DNA of 22,136 nt from Treponema sp. UBA6852 (lineage in GTDB: Bacteria; Spirochaetota; Spirochaetia; Treponematales; Treponemataceae): NCBI GenBank assembly GCA_002449305.1, contig DKDI01000047.1, positions 1 through 22,136 of the forward strand. The letters run 5' to 3'. A model generated the notes under the pieces. The model made no database searches. It was not told the DNA's origin and saw only the letters and a program-made list of their open reading frames with translations. Each line of letters opens with the position of its first letter. Positions within the stretch are counted from its first letter, which is position 1. The translations under genes were made by a program, and so were the position numbers. Of this stretch, positions 1-8,460 are shown in pieces.

Positions 1-12
1 CTTTCAAGTGCC

Positions 13-42
13 CCCCCCGGACTCTCCGTGGGGGCTTTCTTT
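13..42 (+). terminator. Probable rho-independent terminator of a gene left of the window
   Basis: A G+C-rich hairpin can be drawn: CCCCC (13-17) with GGGGG (30-34), continued by CGGA (18-21) with TCCG (25-28) around a CTC loop, with one bulged T. It is followed by CTTTCTTTT. The T-rich side lies on the plus strand, so it would end a plus-strand transcript entering from the left. On the minus strand no T-run follows, so it is a poor terminator for the BioY-like gene. Confidence 0.55.
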
Positions 43-153
43 TCCCCATCCGTGGCACTGGCAACGCGCAATGGCATCTGCCTTGCAGCAAAGCGGAGTT
101 TGTCTTTGATTTTTTTTAGTTTTTTAATGCTATTTTTGAAAATCTTTCAAGTG

Positions 154-690
154 TTATTTAAGTTTGTTTATTAATTCTTCAATTTCTTTTTCAGTCTCTT
201 TTGATGGAAAGAGAAATGTGGCTAGTTTTGGGCGAATTGCTATTGAAAAGATAATAATTCCAATGCATTTAAAAATGTCGGCGGATAAAAAATAAATCCA
301 GTTAAGATTCTTATGGAATAAACTTTCAAAAAAATAATAAATGACAAATCCTATAAGGCATCCAAAAAGTATTCTAAAAAATATTTTAGGTGAAAACTTT
401 TCTTCTATTATAGATGGAGATCCAGCGATGAGTCCAGAAATAAATGTGCTTGCGAATATTGCTGTGAAATTTCCTATTTGTTCTAAAGAAAATCCGCTGA
501 GAATAAATTGCGCGATTATAAAAATCCCTGCGCTGCCTGCACCTTGAATTCCTCCTAAAATGCATCCAGAAAGAACTGCCGCCGCAATTTGAATGTTCAG
601 TTCTAGAAAAAATCCACAGATAAAAATAATTGAAGCAAAGAAAACTGTTGTGCATCCGCGTATAATTTTTAACCTTGTAGTGGTTTTCAT
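154..690 (-). CDS. bioY: BioY-like membrane protein (probable biotin-transporter S component)
   Basis: The product is a 178-residue, very hydrophobic protein with about five to six membrane segments (roughly 12-30, 34-50, 52-66, 76-92, 105-121, 133-156). The glycine-rich stretch near residues 41-55 and the late motif FLSADIFKC (134-142) resemble BioY, where a conserved Asp and a Lys three residues later in the last helices help hold biotin; D138 and K141 would be the equivalents. BioY is the substrate-binding subunit of ECF-type biotin uptake, alone or with BioM and BioN, neither of which is in the window. The start codon overlaps the lnt stop as ATGA (690-687), with AAGGA just upstream, so translation is probably coupled to lnt. 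The family call rests on overall pattern and one motif; a related ECF S component is possible. Confidence 0.55.
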   Translation of the reverse strand: MKTTTRLKIIRGCTTVFFASIIFICGFFLELNIQIAAAVLSGCILGGIQGAGSAGIFIIAQFILSGFSLEQIGNFTAIFASTFISGLIAGSPSIIEEKFSPKIFFRILFGCLIGFVIYYFFESLFHKNLNWIYFLSADIFKCIGIIIFSIAIRPKLATFLFPSKETEKEIEELINKLK

Positions 691-2504
691 TTTAATTTCC
701 TTATGATCTTTTTAAGAAATTTTCTTATTATTCTTCTGTTCACAAAAATGCTATCTTTTAATATGCAAAAAATTATGCACAAAAATACTGCGAAAATAAA
801 AATGTATGCAAACCAGTCGCCCATAACTGAAAAAAATGTAATTTTTCTTTTGTAAATCGGAACGGAAATTCCCATGGAATCTTCTTTAAATAAAGGCAGT
901 TCGTATAAAATTTTTCCTGTGGGGGCAACTGCTACGGAATATCCTGAATTTGCACAGCGAAGAAGAGTTGTCCTGTATTCGATTGCAAGATAGCTTGAAG
1001 CTATAAAGTGCTGCATTTCCGCGGAATTTGTTTTGCTCCAGGAATCGTTTGTGATGTTTATAAAAATTTCACTTCCGAGCTTGAAAAGATTTGTGCAAAC
1101 TGAAGGAAATGAATCTTCAAAGCAAATTGGAGTGGAAAATTTCAAGAATGAAATTGGATTTTCCTGATTGTTTTCTGAAAATTTTATTCTTTCCTTTTGA
1201 ATTGAATTTCCGTTTTTATCAAGCTTTATTTCTGCAAATTTTTCTCTTTTGAAATCTAGCGGCGTTTCAAATTCTTGGTTTCCCTTTAGCGGAATTTTGA
1301 ACAGTGCATACTGAAATCCTGGTACTAGGCTTGAATAAAATCCGACAACATCTTTCATGAAAAAATTCATGACTGGATTTTCTGCATAAGGAATCCGCTC
1401 TGCAAATGGAACGAGTTGAATTTTGCTGTAGAATCCTGAAAAAATTCCGTTTTTGTCAAAAAGAATCGCGCTGTTTGTTCTTCTTCTTTTTTTTCGGTCT
1501 AAGGAAACTCCGCCGCCGATTAAAAATGGAGTTTGCGTACTAGCTATAAATTCCTTTAGGCTTTCATCTTCCGGAAAATGCGAATAATAATTTGCAGCTT
1601 TTGGAAAATTTTTTGAAAGAACGCCTTCACTCCAAATTACAAGATCAGTTTCTTTTCCTTGCTCAGAAAGCTGTCTGATTCCTTTTTTTGTAAGTTTCTT
1701 TGAAATTTCAATTGATTTTTTGTCTCCGCCTTCCCACGGATCTATATTTTGCTGAACAATTACTGCGTTTAAAAGTTTTTCAGGCCAGCGCGGAGTTAAA
1801 ATTTGAATTACGCCATAAATTCCGCAGAGCGCAAAAACTGCTGCTGTAAATTTTGCGGCTTGGGCAAGCTGTTTGTTCACATTTTTAGCTTGTGTTTTAT
1901 CTAAGAAATTTTCGCATCTCATTATTACTTCCGCGGCAAGTGAAGAGAAAAGCGCGTATAAAAATGTTATTCCCCAAACACCAGTTATGTCTGCAATTTG
2001 CGTAAAGATTTTCCAGCTGTAAGCCGCCATGAAAAGCGTTCCCCATGGATAGCCGAGCGCTCCAGTTGATTTTATGTATTCATATAAAATCCAGCAGGCG
2101 CAAAACCATAAAATCCTCTTGAAAATTTGATACGGGCAAAGGCCGGATTGTTCCTGAAGTTTTTTTGTTTTTGAAATTTTGCTTGGAAAAACGTGCATTA
2201 TAATTCCGCAAAATCCGCCTTGAAATGCAGTTCCCAATGCGCTTGCTCCGAGCGTGAATGCTGCAAATCCATGGAAATTCGCTAGCCAATAGCTTGAAAG
2301 CAAATGCACCGTAAGTGTTTGTATAAAAAAAAGAAAGAAAGTTTGTTTGTATGATTTTGATTTATAGACTGCAATGTACAAGGGCGAAAGACAGAAAAGC
2401 GCGGTAAAAGGAGAACCAAACGGAAGAATTTCATTTGAAATAGAAATAGATTCAGTTGCTCCAGAAAAGATTGCACAAAAAACTTGTAAAAACAGCTGAT
2501 TCAT
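687..2504 (-). CDS. lnt: Apolipoprotein N-acyltransferase
   Basis: Lnt transfers an acyl chain from phospholipid to the N-terminal cysteine of lipoproteins, the last step of lipoprotein maturation, on the outer face of the inner membrane. The 605-residue protein has an N-terminal block of membrane helices (about 1-235), a nitrilase-fold domain (about 245-555) and a final membrane helix (about 560-582) with a very basic tail. The Glu-Lys-Cys triad is visible: E293 in WSEG, K361 in YSK and C461 in PICFED, followed by the family motif NDSW (486-489). It is longer than E. coli Lnt (about 512 residues). Much of the excess lies between the Lys and the Cys, which are 100 residues apart here against about 52 in E. 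coli, in a charged, Lys/Glu-rich stretch near 405-450. No clear ribosome-binding site precedes the ATG. It is divergent from the GHMP kinase gene across a short gap. Confidence 0.93.
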   Translation of the reverse strand: MNQLFLQVFCAIFSGATESISISNEILPFGSPFTALFCLSPLYIAVYKSKSYKQTFFLFFIQTLTVHLLSSYWLANFHGFAAFTLGASALGTAFQGGFCGIIMHVFPSKISKTKKLQEQSGLCPYQIFKRILWFCACWILYEYIKSTGALGYPWGTLFMAAYSWKIFTQIADITGVWGITFLYALFSSLAAEVIMRCENFLDKTQAKNVNKQLAQAAKFTAAVFALCGIYGVIQILTPRWPEKLLNAVIVQQNIDPWEGGDKKSIEISKKLTKKGIRQLSEQGKETDLVIWSEGVLSKNFPKAANYYSHFPEDESLKEFIASTQTPFLIGGGVSLDRKKRRRTNSAILFDKNGIFSGFYSKIQLVPFAERIPYAENPVMNFFMKDVVGFYSSLVPGFQYALFKIPLKGNQEFETPLDFKREKFAEIKLDKNGNSIQKERIKFSENNQENPISFLKFSTPICFEDSFPSVCTNLFKLGSEIFINITNDSWSKTNSAEMQHFIASSYLAIEYRTTLLRCANSGYSVAVAPTGKILYELPLFKEDSMGISVPIYKRKITFFSVMGDWFAYIFIFAVFLCIIFCILKDSIFVNRRIIRKFLKKIIRKLK

Positions 2505-2558
2505 TGTATTATTTTAATGTCATATATAGAAAAAATCAACACGAACGGGAAGGGAATC

Positions 2559-3731
2559 ATGGAAAAAGTCAGAGAAGCGCACCGCAAAGAATATGGAGTG
2601 GAGCCGGAAGTTGTAGCGGTTGCTCCGGGCAGATTCCATTTGGCTGGAGAACATACTTGGTTCTTCAAAGATAAAACTTTGTCTATGGCGGTAAATCTTC
2701 CTGTTTATGTTTCGGCATCTTTGAGAAACGATTCTTCATTTAAATTTTATTTTGTTCAGCTTGAAGATGAAAAGCATACGAATCTTTCTTCGCTGAAATT
2801 AAAAAAAGAAGATAAATGGGCAAATTCAATAAAATCTATTTTGTACGGATTTTCTAGCGGCGGATTTGAATTAAAGGGAATCGACTTTACTATTTATTCT
2901 GAAATTCTTCCTTCTGCCGGATTTGGAATAACAACCGCTGTAAAAGTTGCCGCTTGCTGGGCTATAAGGGAACTTTGCGGCTTAAAATGCAACCAGGACC
3001 AGATTCTTCAGGTTATAGAAAGAGCGAATAAAAATTTTCTTGGAACGGCAAATCATTCTGCTGACAGTTTTGCTGCGATTTTTTCAAAGGAAAATAATTT
3101 GGTTCTGACCGATTACGCAAAAAAATCCTGCGAGCTAGTTCCTTTCAATTTTAAAGGAAAAACAGTTTTGCTGACTGATGCTCTTGTGCCTAGAATCGTA
3201 ACTTGGAATGAAGACAGTCTTATGCAGCCGGAGAATGTTTTGCTTTTAGGCGAACTTAAAGAAAGAAAGGCAAATGTTTTGGGCGGCTGGCAGTACGAGG
3301 AAGACAAAGCTGAAGTCAACGAAGTTCTAAGCGTTGTTTCAGAAGATACAAAACGCAGGCTTTTATGCGTAATGAATGAGCATAAATGTGTTCTTGACTG
3401 TGTTAATGCTATTCAAAAAGACGATTTTGCTTCTTTTGCGCGCTCTGTTAACCGAAGCCATCAGAATATGCGTGATTACGATATTTCTTGCCCTGAAATT
3501 GACTGGATTTTAAAAAGAGTCCATGAACTTGATGAAAATCCAGATGACTTAAGAAATCCTGTAAACTGCGGCCGAATAACAGGAAAAGGTTTTGGTCGCG
3601 GAATTTATACAATTTTAAGGGACAGCGATGTTGAAAAATACAAGGAAAAACTAGAAGAATACGAAAAAATATTCGGCTTTTCTCCAAAATGCTATTCTGT
3701 AAAGCCTGCGAATGGAGTCCGCCTTATATGA
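2559..3731 (+). CDS. Divergent galactokinase-family GHMP kinase
   Basis: GHMP kinases phosphorylate small sugars or alcohols with ATP. The GalK lineage is supported by APGRFHLAGEH near residues 22-32, a C-terminal NRSHQNMRDYDISCPEID block typical of galactokinases, and TGKGFG as the last glycine motif (about 341-346). The probable catalytic Asp is D169 in NHSAD. Two key motifs depart from the family: GEHTD has become GEHTW, losing the Asp that contacts galactose in characterised GalK, and the ATP loop GLSSSA reads GFGITTA (about 121-127). The true substrate may therefore not be galactose, so I give no symbol. I chose the ATG at 2559 because AAGGGA sits just upstream (2550-2555) and the N-terminus then has GalK length (390 residues). 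An in-frame ATG at 2517 has no ribosome-binding site. It overlaps surE as ATGA. Confidence 0.8.
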   Translation: MEKVREAHRKEYGVEPEVVAVAPGRFHLAGEHTWFFKDKTLSMAVNLPVYVSASLRNDSSFKFYFVQLEDEKHTNLSSLKLKKEDKWANSIKSILYGFSSGGFELKGIDFTIYSEILPSAGFGITTAVKVAACWAIRELCGLKCNQDQILQVIERANKNFLGTANHSADSFAAIFSKENNLVLTDYAKKSCELVPFNFKGKTVLLTDALVPRIVTWNEDSLMQPENVLLLGELKERKANVLGGWQYEEDKAEVNEVLSVVSEDTKRRLLCVMNEHKCVLDCVNAIQKDDFASFARSVNRSHQNMRDYDISCPEIDWILKRVHELDENPDDLRNPVNCGRITGKGFGRGIYTILRDSDVEKYKEKLEEYEKIFGFSPKCYSVKPANGVRLI

Positions 3732-4534
3732 ATATTTTGCTTACTAATGATGATGGAATTAATGCTGAAGGAATTCGACTTCTTGCTGCGGCTTTTTCAA
3801 AAAAACACAATGTTTTTATAGTTGCTCCTAAATTCAACAAGTCTGGCGCTTCGAGTCAAATGAACGTTGCTGTTCCGCTGGAGCTTAAAAAGGTGGACAA
3901 AGAAAACTGCTGCCTTTCTTATTATTTGGAAGGCTCTCCTGTGGATTGCGTGCTTTCTGCGTTAAAAGGAGAATATATTTCAGAAAAAATCGATGTAATT
4001 GTTTCTGGCATAAATGACGGACCGAATATTGGAACTGATATTGTTTATTCTGGAACTTGTGGTGCTGCTCGCCAGGCTTGTATTTCTGGAATTCCGGGAA
4101 TTGCCCTTAGCATTGATTCAGCCTCAAAAGACGAATCCGACAAAAGCGGCTCTTTGTACTTTGAAAATCTTGCTGACTTTGCCTGTAAAAATCTTGATAA
4201 GCTTATTTCTCTTTGCGGAAATCTTACAATTTTAGATTCTATGCATAAATATTATAGAAATTTTGTCAACGTGAATGCGCCTGCAATGAAAAGCTACAAG
4301 GGCGCAAAGCTTACAGTTCCTTGCATAAGACGTTACTGGGAAACATTGGAGATTTCTGAATGTGAAAATGGATGCATGACTTCTAAGTGTGGAGGAGATG
4401 CCTGTGTCCATTCTTATGGTAATGATTTTGCGGATTTTAAGGCCTGCGAAAAAGGTTTTATTTCAGTCAGTGTTATTGAAACCGAGCCTAGCTATGCTGA
4501 TATATCTTCTATAAAATGCGATTTTAATTTGTAA
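3728..4534 (+). CDS. surE: 5'/3'-nucleotidase SurE
   Basis: SurE is a metal-dependent phosphatase that removes phosphate from nucleoside 5'- and 3'-monophosphates and some short polyphosphates. The 268-residue protein begins MNILLTNDDG, giving metal ligands D8 and D9; S39 lies in NKSGAS and N96 in VSGINDGPNIG. These are the family's four metal ligands, so the enzyme should be active. The YSGTCGAARQA segment (about 107-117) is also typical. The start at 3728 shares ATGA with the end of the kinase gene, and GGAG lies upstream near 3713. An upstream in-frame ATG at 3689 would add 13 residues inside the kinase gene and no homology. It is the second gene of a four-gene plus-strand operon. Confidence 0.95.
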   Translation: MNILLTNDDGINAEGIRLLAAAFSKKHNVFIVAPKFNKSGASSQMNVAVPLELKKVDKENCCLSYYLEGSPVDCVLSALKGEYISEKIDVIVSGINDGPNIGTDIVYSGTCGAARQACISGIPGIALSIDSASKDESDKSGSLYFENLADFACKNLDKLISLCGNLTILDSMHKYYRNFVNVNAPAMKSYKGAKLTVPCIRRYWETLEISECENGCMTSKCGGDACVHSYGNDFADFKACEKGFISVSVIETEPSYADISSIKCDFNL

Positions 4535-4545
4535 AAGGCGGAAAA

Positions 4546-5244
4546 ATGGCAGAAGAAAACTATATGAAAGAAGGAATCTCTTTATATACAAAAGGAAATT
4601 ATCCTGCTGCTTTGACATATTTTCTTTCACTTCCAGATGATTGCGGAGTGGATTCTGTGGAGCTTGCTTATTATTTAGGACTTTGCTATTCAAAGCTAAA
4701 GCGTTACGATGATGCTTTGCTTTACCTCGAGCAGGTAGTTACAGCTTCTTATGATAAGGACAGCACTTCGAACAAGGACAGAGTTTTACAGTGCCGCTAT
4801 CTTTTGGCTGTTATTTATTGTCTTAGCGGAAGAAAAAAACTTGCTGATTTTGAATTGAATAAACTTTTAGACACTGGATATAAGCCGGCTTCAGTTTATG
4901 CTTCTCTTGCTTATGTTGCGTGGGAACAGGGAAAAATTGACTTAAGCCTTAGCTATTATGAAAAAGCCCTTGAAGATGACAGCGAAAATCCTACTGCGTT
5001 AAACGGAATGGGCTATGTTCTTGCTTGCGAAGGTGAAGATTTGGCAAAAGCGCTAAGTTGTTGCAAAAAAGCACTAGATATTTTGCCGGAAAGCGCAGCT
5101 TGCCTTGATAGCCTTGGCTGGGTTTATTATAAAATGGGACTTTATTCAGAGTCTAAAAAGTTTTTAAAGCGCGCTATGAAAGCCGACAGTTCAAACCCTA
5201 TAATAATGGAGCACCTTCAGGAAGTTCAGAAGGCGGAAGAATAA
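4546..5244 (+). CDS. TPR-repeat protein
   Basis: This 232-residue protein consists almost entirely of helix-pair repeats of the tetratricopeptide type. Recognisable units lie near residues 3-33, 38-70, 107-140, 141-175 and 176-210, with typical TPR spacing such as ALNGMGYVLACEGEDLAKAL and CLDSLGWVYYKMGLYSESKK. There is no signal peptide or membrane segment, so it is probably cytoplasmic. TPR proteins act as protein-binding scaffolds; the partner cannot be read from the sequence. AGGCGG precedes the ATG. Its TAA shares one base with the next ATG (TAATG at 5242-5246), so it is translationally coupled to the exported TPR/VWA protein and may work with it. Confidence 0.85.
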   Translation: MAEENYMKEGISLYTKGNYPAALTYFLSLPDDCGVDSVELAYYLGLCYSKLKRYDDALLYLEQVVTASYDKDSTSNKDRVLQCRYLLAVIYCLSGRKKLADFELNKLLDTGYKPASVYASLAYVAWEQGKIDLSLSYYEKALEDDSENPTALNGMGYVLACEGEDLAKALSCCKKALDILPESAACLDSLGWVYYKMGLYSESKKFLKRAMKADSSNPIIMEHLQEVQKAEE

Positions 5245-7292
5245 TGAAAAAAATATTTTTTGTTTTTATAGCTTTTATATTTTCAGCCTTTGCGCAGACA
5301 AATCTGCAAGATACGGCTAGCGCTGGGAATTTACGGTCTGCGAATTCTGGGTTTGCGGAAGAAGAATTCCGGCGTGGAGTTCAAAGCTATTACAGAGGCT
5401 CTTTTAATGAAAGCATTCTTGAATTTGAAAAGGCTCTTTCATATTTGCCTGGCGAGCCTTTGGTTCTTGACTGGCTTGGAAAAGCGTATTACCGTGCGGG
5501 AATAGAAGGAGCTGCGCTACAGCAATGGAATTATGCCAAGGAAGCTGGTTATGGCGGACTTCTTCTTCAGAATAGAATTGAAATTGTAAGCGACCGGCGT
5601 GTTACAGACTATGACTATGGATTTACCCAGCGTTTTACGGAATCAGGCTCTTATCCTAATGTGAATGGAAATAATCTCATTTACAGTCAGCCAGTTTCTT
5701 CTCTTTCAAATCACGATGGAAGCATTTGGGTTGTTTCCTACGGCACGAATGAGCTGCTTCAATTTGATGTGAACGGAACTGTGGTAAAAAGAAATAGAGG
5801 ACCGATAAATGGATTTGACCGTCCAATGGATGTTATCCGCTTAAAAAATGGAAATTTGGCAGTTTCAGAGAGCGCAGGAGACAGAATTTCAATTCTTTCG
5901 GAAAATGGTTCATTTATAAAATACTTTGGTTCGCGAGGAAGAGGACAAGGACAGTTTGTGGGACCTCAGTATCTTGCAGAAGACGACTTTGGGAACGTTT
6001 ATGCCACGGATTTTGGAAACGCACGAGTTGTTGTTTTTGATGCAGACGGAAACGGACTTTTGCATTTCGGTGAAAAAACAGAAGGCTTTGACGGTTTCAA
6101 GTCTCCAACTGGAATTGCGGTTTGTGGCGGAAGAATTTTTGTTGCAGACAGCGTGAAAGGCGGAATCTACGAATTTGACAAGGCTGGAAATTTCCTTGGA
6201 GTTCTTGTAAATGACGGAACTTTTTTGCGTCCTGAAAGTTTAAAGCAGTGGGGCAGCGATTATCTTTTGCTTACAGATAGAAACAAAGTTTATGCTGTTG
6301 AGCTTTCTTCCGGGGCTGTTTTTGAAAATGCCATTACAGGAAAAGGAAAAAGCCTGATTACAAGTGCGGTTTCGGATCGGAACGGAAATATAATTGTAAC
6401 TGACTTTAAGGCAAATGAAATTTATGTAATGTCAAAAATGACAGAACTTGTGGGCGGTTTTTTTGTTCAGTTTGAGCGTGTGATTTCTGATAATTTCCCG
6501 GAAGTTATTGTTGAAGTCCGCGTGGAAAATAGAAAACGCCAGCCTGTTGTTGGATTAAAGCAGCAAAATTTCCTTATAACAGAAGGAAAAAGACCAGTTG
6601 AAAATTTTGTGCTTTTGGGCGAGGCGAATAACAATGACTTTGCTGACATTACAATTCTCATTGACCGTTCAATTTCAATGAAAAAATACGAAGAGCAGCT
6701 TTCTGGCGCGGTCAGGGAACTTGCAGCTTCAATGGACGCAAATGGACAAGTGTCGATTGTTTCAGCAGGAAAAGTTCCTGTTACAGAATTTTCAGGAAGT
6801 CCGTCTCAGCTTTCAGATTTTTCAGCAAAGGCTTTAAAAAACTCTTACACTGAAAATCCTGCGCTGGATCTTGCTGTGAGGCTTTCTGCAAACGGACTTG
6901 TCAATGCTGAAAAAAAACGCGGCATAATTTATCTTTCTGCTGGAGATTCAAAAAATACATTTACACAGTATGCTCTTTCAGATTTAACAGCTTATCTTAA
7001 CAACAATGCAATTTCTTTTAGCACAGTTCTTTTGTCCCAAGCTTCGCCGTCAGAAGAAATTTCTTACATAACAGGAAACACAAATGGAACTTCTTACTAT
7101 ATATATCGTCCGGAAGGCTTGGAAACGGTGATAAAAGATATTGTTGATATTCCTTCTGGTTTGTATCAGTTTAAGTATACATCTTCTTTTGCGACTGAAT
7201 ATGGAAGAAAATATTTGCCTGTAGAAATTGAAACTTATCTTCTTAATCGTTCAGGCCGCGACGAAACAGGCTATTTTGCTCCGCTTCAGTAG
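5244..7292 (+). CDS. Exported protein with TPR, NHL-like propeller and VWA domains
   Basis: The 682-residue protein starts with a signal peptide (hydrophobic 4-16, AFA cleavage site at 15-17). A TPR-like helical pair spans about 38-103. From about 140 to 400 there are NHL-type beta-propeller blades, with repeated patterns such as GxFxxP, D-G-N-x-Y-x-x-D and NARVVVFD. A short beta domain (about 408-455) leads into a von Willebrand factor A domain (about 465-635) with a MIDAS signature D474-R-S476-I-S478, so it may bind a metal and a protein ligand. It is probably periplasmic or surface-exposed; its function is unknown. It is the last gene of the kinase-surE-TPR operon. Its last 50 bp overlap the 3' end of the converging dinB gene, and no terminator is seen between them. 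Confidence 0.85.
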   Translation: MKKIFFVFIAFIFSAFAQTNLQDTASAGNLRSANSGFAEEEFRRGVQSYYRGSFNESILEFEKALSYLPGEPLVLDWLGKAYYRAGIEGAALQQWNYAKEAGYGGLLLQNRIEIVSDRRVTDYDYGFTQRFTESGSYPNVNGNNLIYSQPVSSLSNHDGSIWVVSYGTNELLQFDVNGTVVKRNRGPINGFDRPMDVIRLKNGNLAVSESAGDRISILSENGSFIKYFGSRGRGQGQFVGPQYLAEDDFGNVYATDFGNARVVVFDADGNGLLHFGEKTEGFDGFKSPTGIAVCGGRIFVADSVKGGIYEFDKAGNFLGVLVNDGTFLRPESLKQWGSDYLLLTDRNKVYAVELSSGAVFENAITGKGKSLITSAVSDRNGNIIVTDFKANEIYVMSKMTELVGGFFVQFERVISDNFPEVIVEVRVENRKRQPVVGLKQQNFLITEGKRPVENFVLLGEANNNDFADITILIDRSISMKKYEEQLSGAVRELAASMDANGQVSIVSAGKVPVTEFSGSPSQLSDFSAKALKNSYTENPALDLAVRLSANGLVNAEKKRGIIYLSAGDSKNTFTQYALSDLTAYLNNNAISFSTVLLSQASPSEEISYITGNTNGTSYYIYRPEGLETVIKDIVDIPSGLYQFKYTSSFATEYGRKYLPVEIETYLLNRSGRDETGYFAPLQ

Positions 7293-8460
7293 ATAAAAGA
7301 CGCGCTTTTCTGACTTTAAGGGAAGGATTTTTTCTTTCCATTTCAAAAAGGGCTTTTTCTAGTTTTGCTTTTTTTGAGTTCCCAAAGTCGAATAGTTCTG
7401 CTTGCGTTGGTTTTTCGCTGTTTTCTATTCCGGAAAGTCCAACGCCCAAAAGCCTGATTCCTTTTCCTTTTTCATATTTTCTGTTGAAAATTCTTAAGCA
7501 GCGTTCAAGCAAATCATCTGCATTTAAAACTGGAATTTCTGAAGATTCTTGCGCAGTTATGGTTTTAAAGTCTTCGTATCTTATTCGGATATTTACGGTT
7601 TTTGCCTTGACATTTTCGGTGCGCATTCTCCAGATTAATTGCGCAGAAAGCTCCATAAATGCAGTTTCGATTGCATATTCGTTTGCCACATCGAATTCAA
7701 AAGTCCGCTCTACGCTTATTGAATGGCTCTTTGCTTCTTCGCCGAATGTGATTTCTTTTCCGCCGCGGACTGCATCATATAAAAATGTGCCCATTCCGTT
7801 TCCGAATACAGTAGTCAGCAAAGAAATTGACTTTCCATGAATATCTGCCGGTGAAAATATTCCCGCATTTTTTAGCCGTTCCCTTGTTTTTTTTCCTATG
7901 CCCCATATTTTTTCTATAGGAAGTGAAAGAATGAATTTTTCTTCTTCTCCTTTTTTTATGAATGTAATTCCGTCCGGCTTTTTATATCCAGATGCGATTT
8001 TTGCAACGTACATTGTGCTTGCAATTCCGACGCTTACTGTAAGCCCTGTTTGCTCTTTTACTTTTGCCTTTATTTTTTTTGCAATTTCCAGTGGCGGACC
8101 AAAAAGCTTTTCAGTTCCTGTAAGATCAATAAAAGCTTCGTCAATTGACATCTGGATTACTGACGGCGAAAATTCCTTGAAAATGCCCATTATTTTATGC
8201 GAAACTTCTGCATAACGTTTGTGGTTTCCGCGCAAAAAAATTGCGTTCGGGCAAAGTTCAACTGCTTTCGTTAAAGGAAGAGCAGAATGTACGCCGTATT
8301 TTCTAGCTTCATAAGATGCCGTTGAAACTACAGCCCTTCTGTCTCCTGGAATTCCGCCTACAATCACAGGCTTCCCCTTGTATTCAGGATGGTCGTGCTG
8401 TTCAACCGAAGCGAAAAAAGCATCAAGGTCAACATGAAGAAAAACTTTTTCAAATTCCAT
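7243..8460 (-). CDS. dinB: DNA polymerase IV (Y-family translesion polymerase)
   Basis: DinB copies past damaged template bases and lacks proofreading. The catalytic carboxylates are visible in HVDLDAFFASVE at the N-terminus and in MSIDEAFIDLTG. The YKKPDG segment, the helix-hairpin-helix region (KIWGIGKKTRERLKNAGI) and the little-finger domain follow. Near the C-terminus QAELF is a standard beta-clamp-binding motif, placed before the last helices as in many Firmicutes-type DinB proteins. I chose the ATG at 8460 (405 residues), with AAGGA ten bases upstream. In-frame ATGs at 8466, 8478 and 8514 are possible and add only a lysine-rich, non-family tail. It overlaps the end of the upstream membrane protein gene by 11 bp, implying one transcript. 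No SOS box was identified. Confidence 0.93.
   Translation of the reverse strand: MEFEKVFLHVDLDAFFASVEQHDHPEYKGKPVIVGGIPGDRRAVVSTASYEARKYGVHSALPLTKAVELCPNAIFLRGNHKRYAEVSHKIMGIFKEFSPSVIQMSIDEAFIDLTGTEKLFGPPLEIAKKIKAKVKEQTGLTVSVGIASTMYVAKIASGYKKPDGITFIKKGEEEKFILSLPIEKIWGIGKKTRERLKNAGIFSPADIHGKSISLLTTVFGNGMGTFLYDAVRGGKEITFGEEAKSHSISVERTFEFDVANEYAIETAFMELSAQLIWRMRTENVKAKTVNIRIRYEDFKTITAQESSEIPVLNADDLLERCLRIFNRKYEKGKGIRLLGVGLSGIENSEKPTQAELFDFGNSKKAKLEKALFEMERKNPSLKVRKARLLSTEAEQNSLFRRGLND

Noticed and set aside
691..720. Biotin-responsive operator or riboswitch before the BioY-like gene
   Set aside because: The gene is coupled to lnt through an ATGA overlap and there is no intergenic space for such an element.
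2505..2558. Divergent promoter pair between lnt and the kinase gene
   Set aside because: One or more promoters must lie here, but no -35/-10 pair with good spacing could be picked on either strand; CATATATAG near 2521 is only a weak -10 candidate.
2559..3731. Straight annotation as galactokinase (galK)
   Set aside because: The family is right, but the loss of the sugar-binding Asp and the changed ATP loop make the substrate uncertain.
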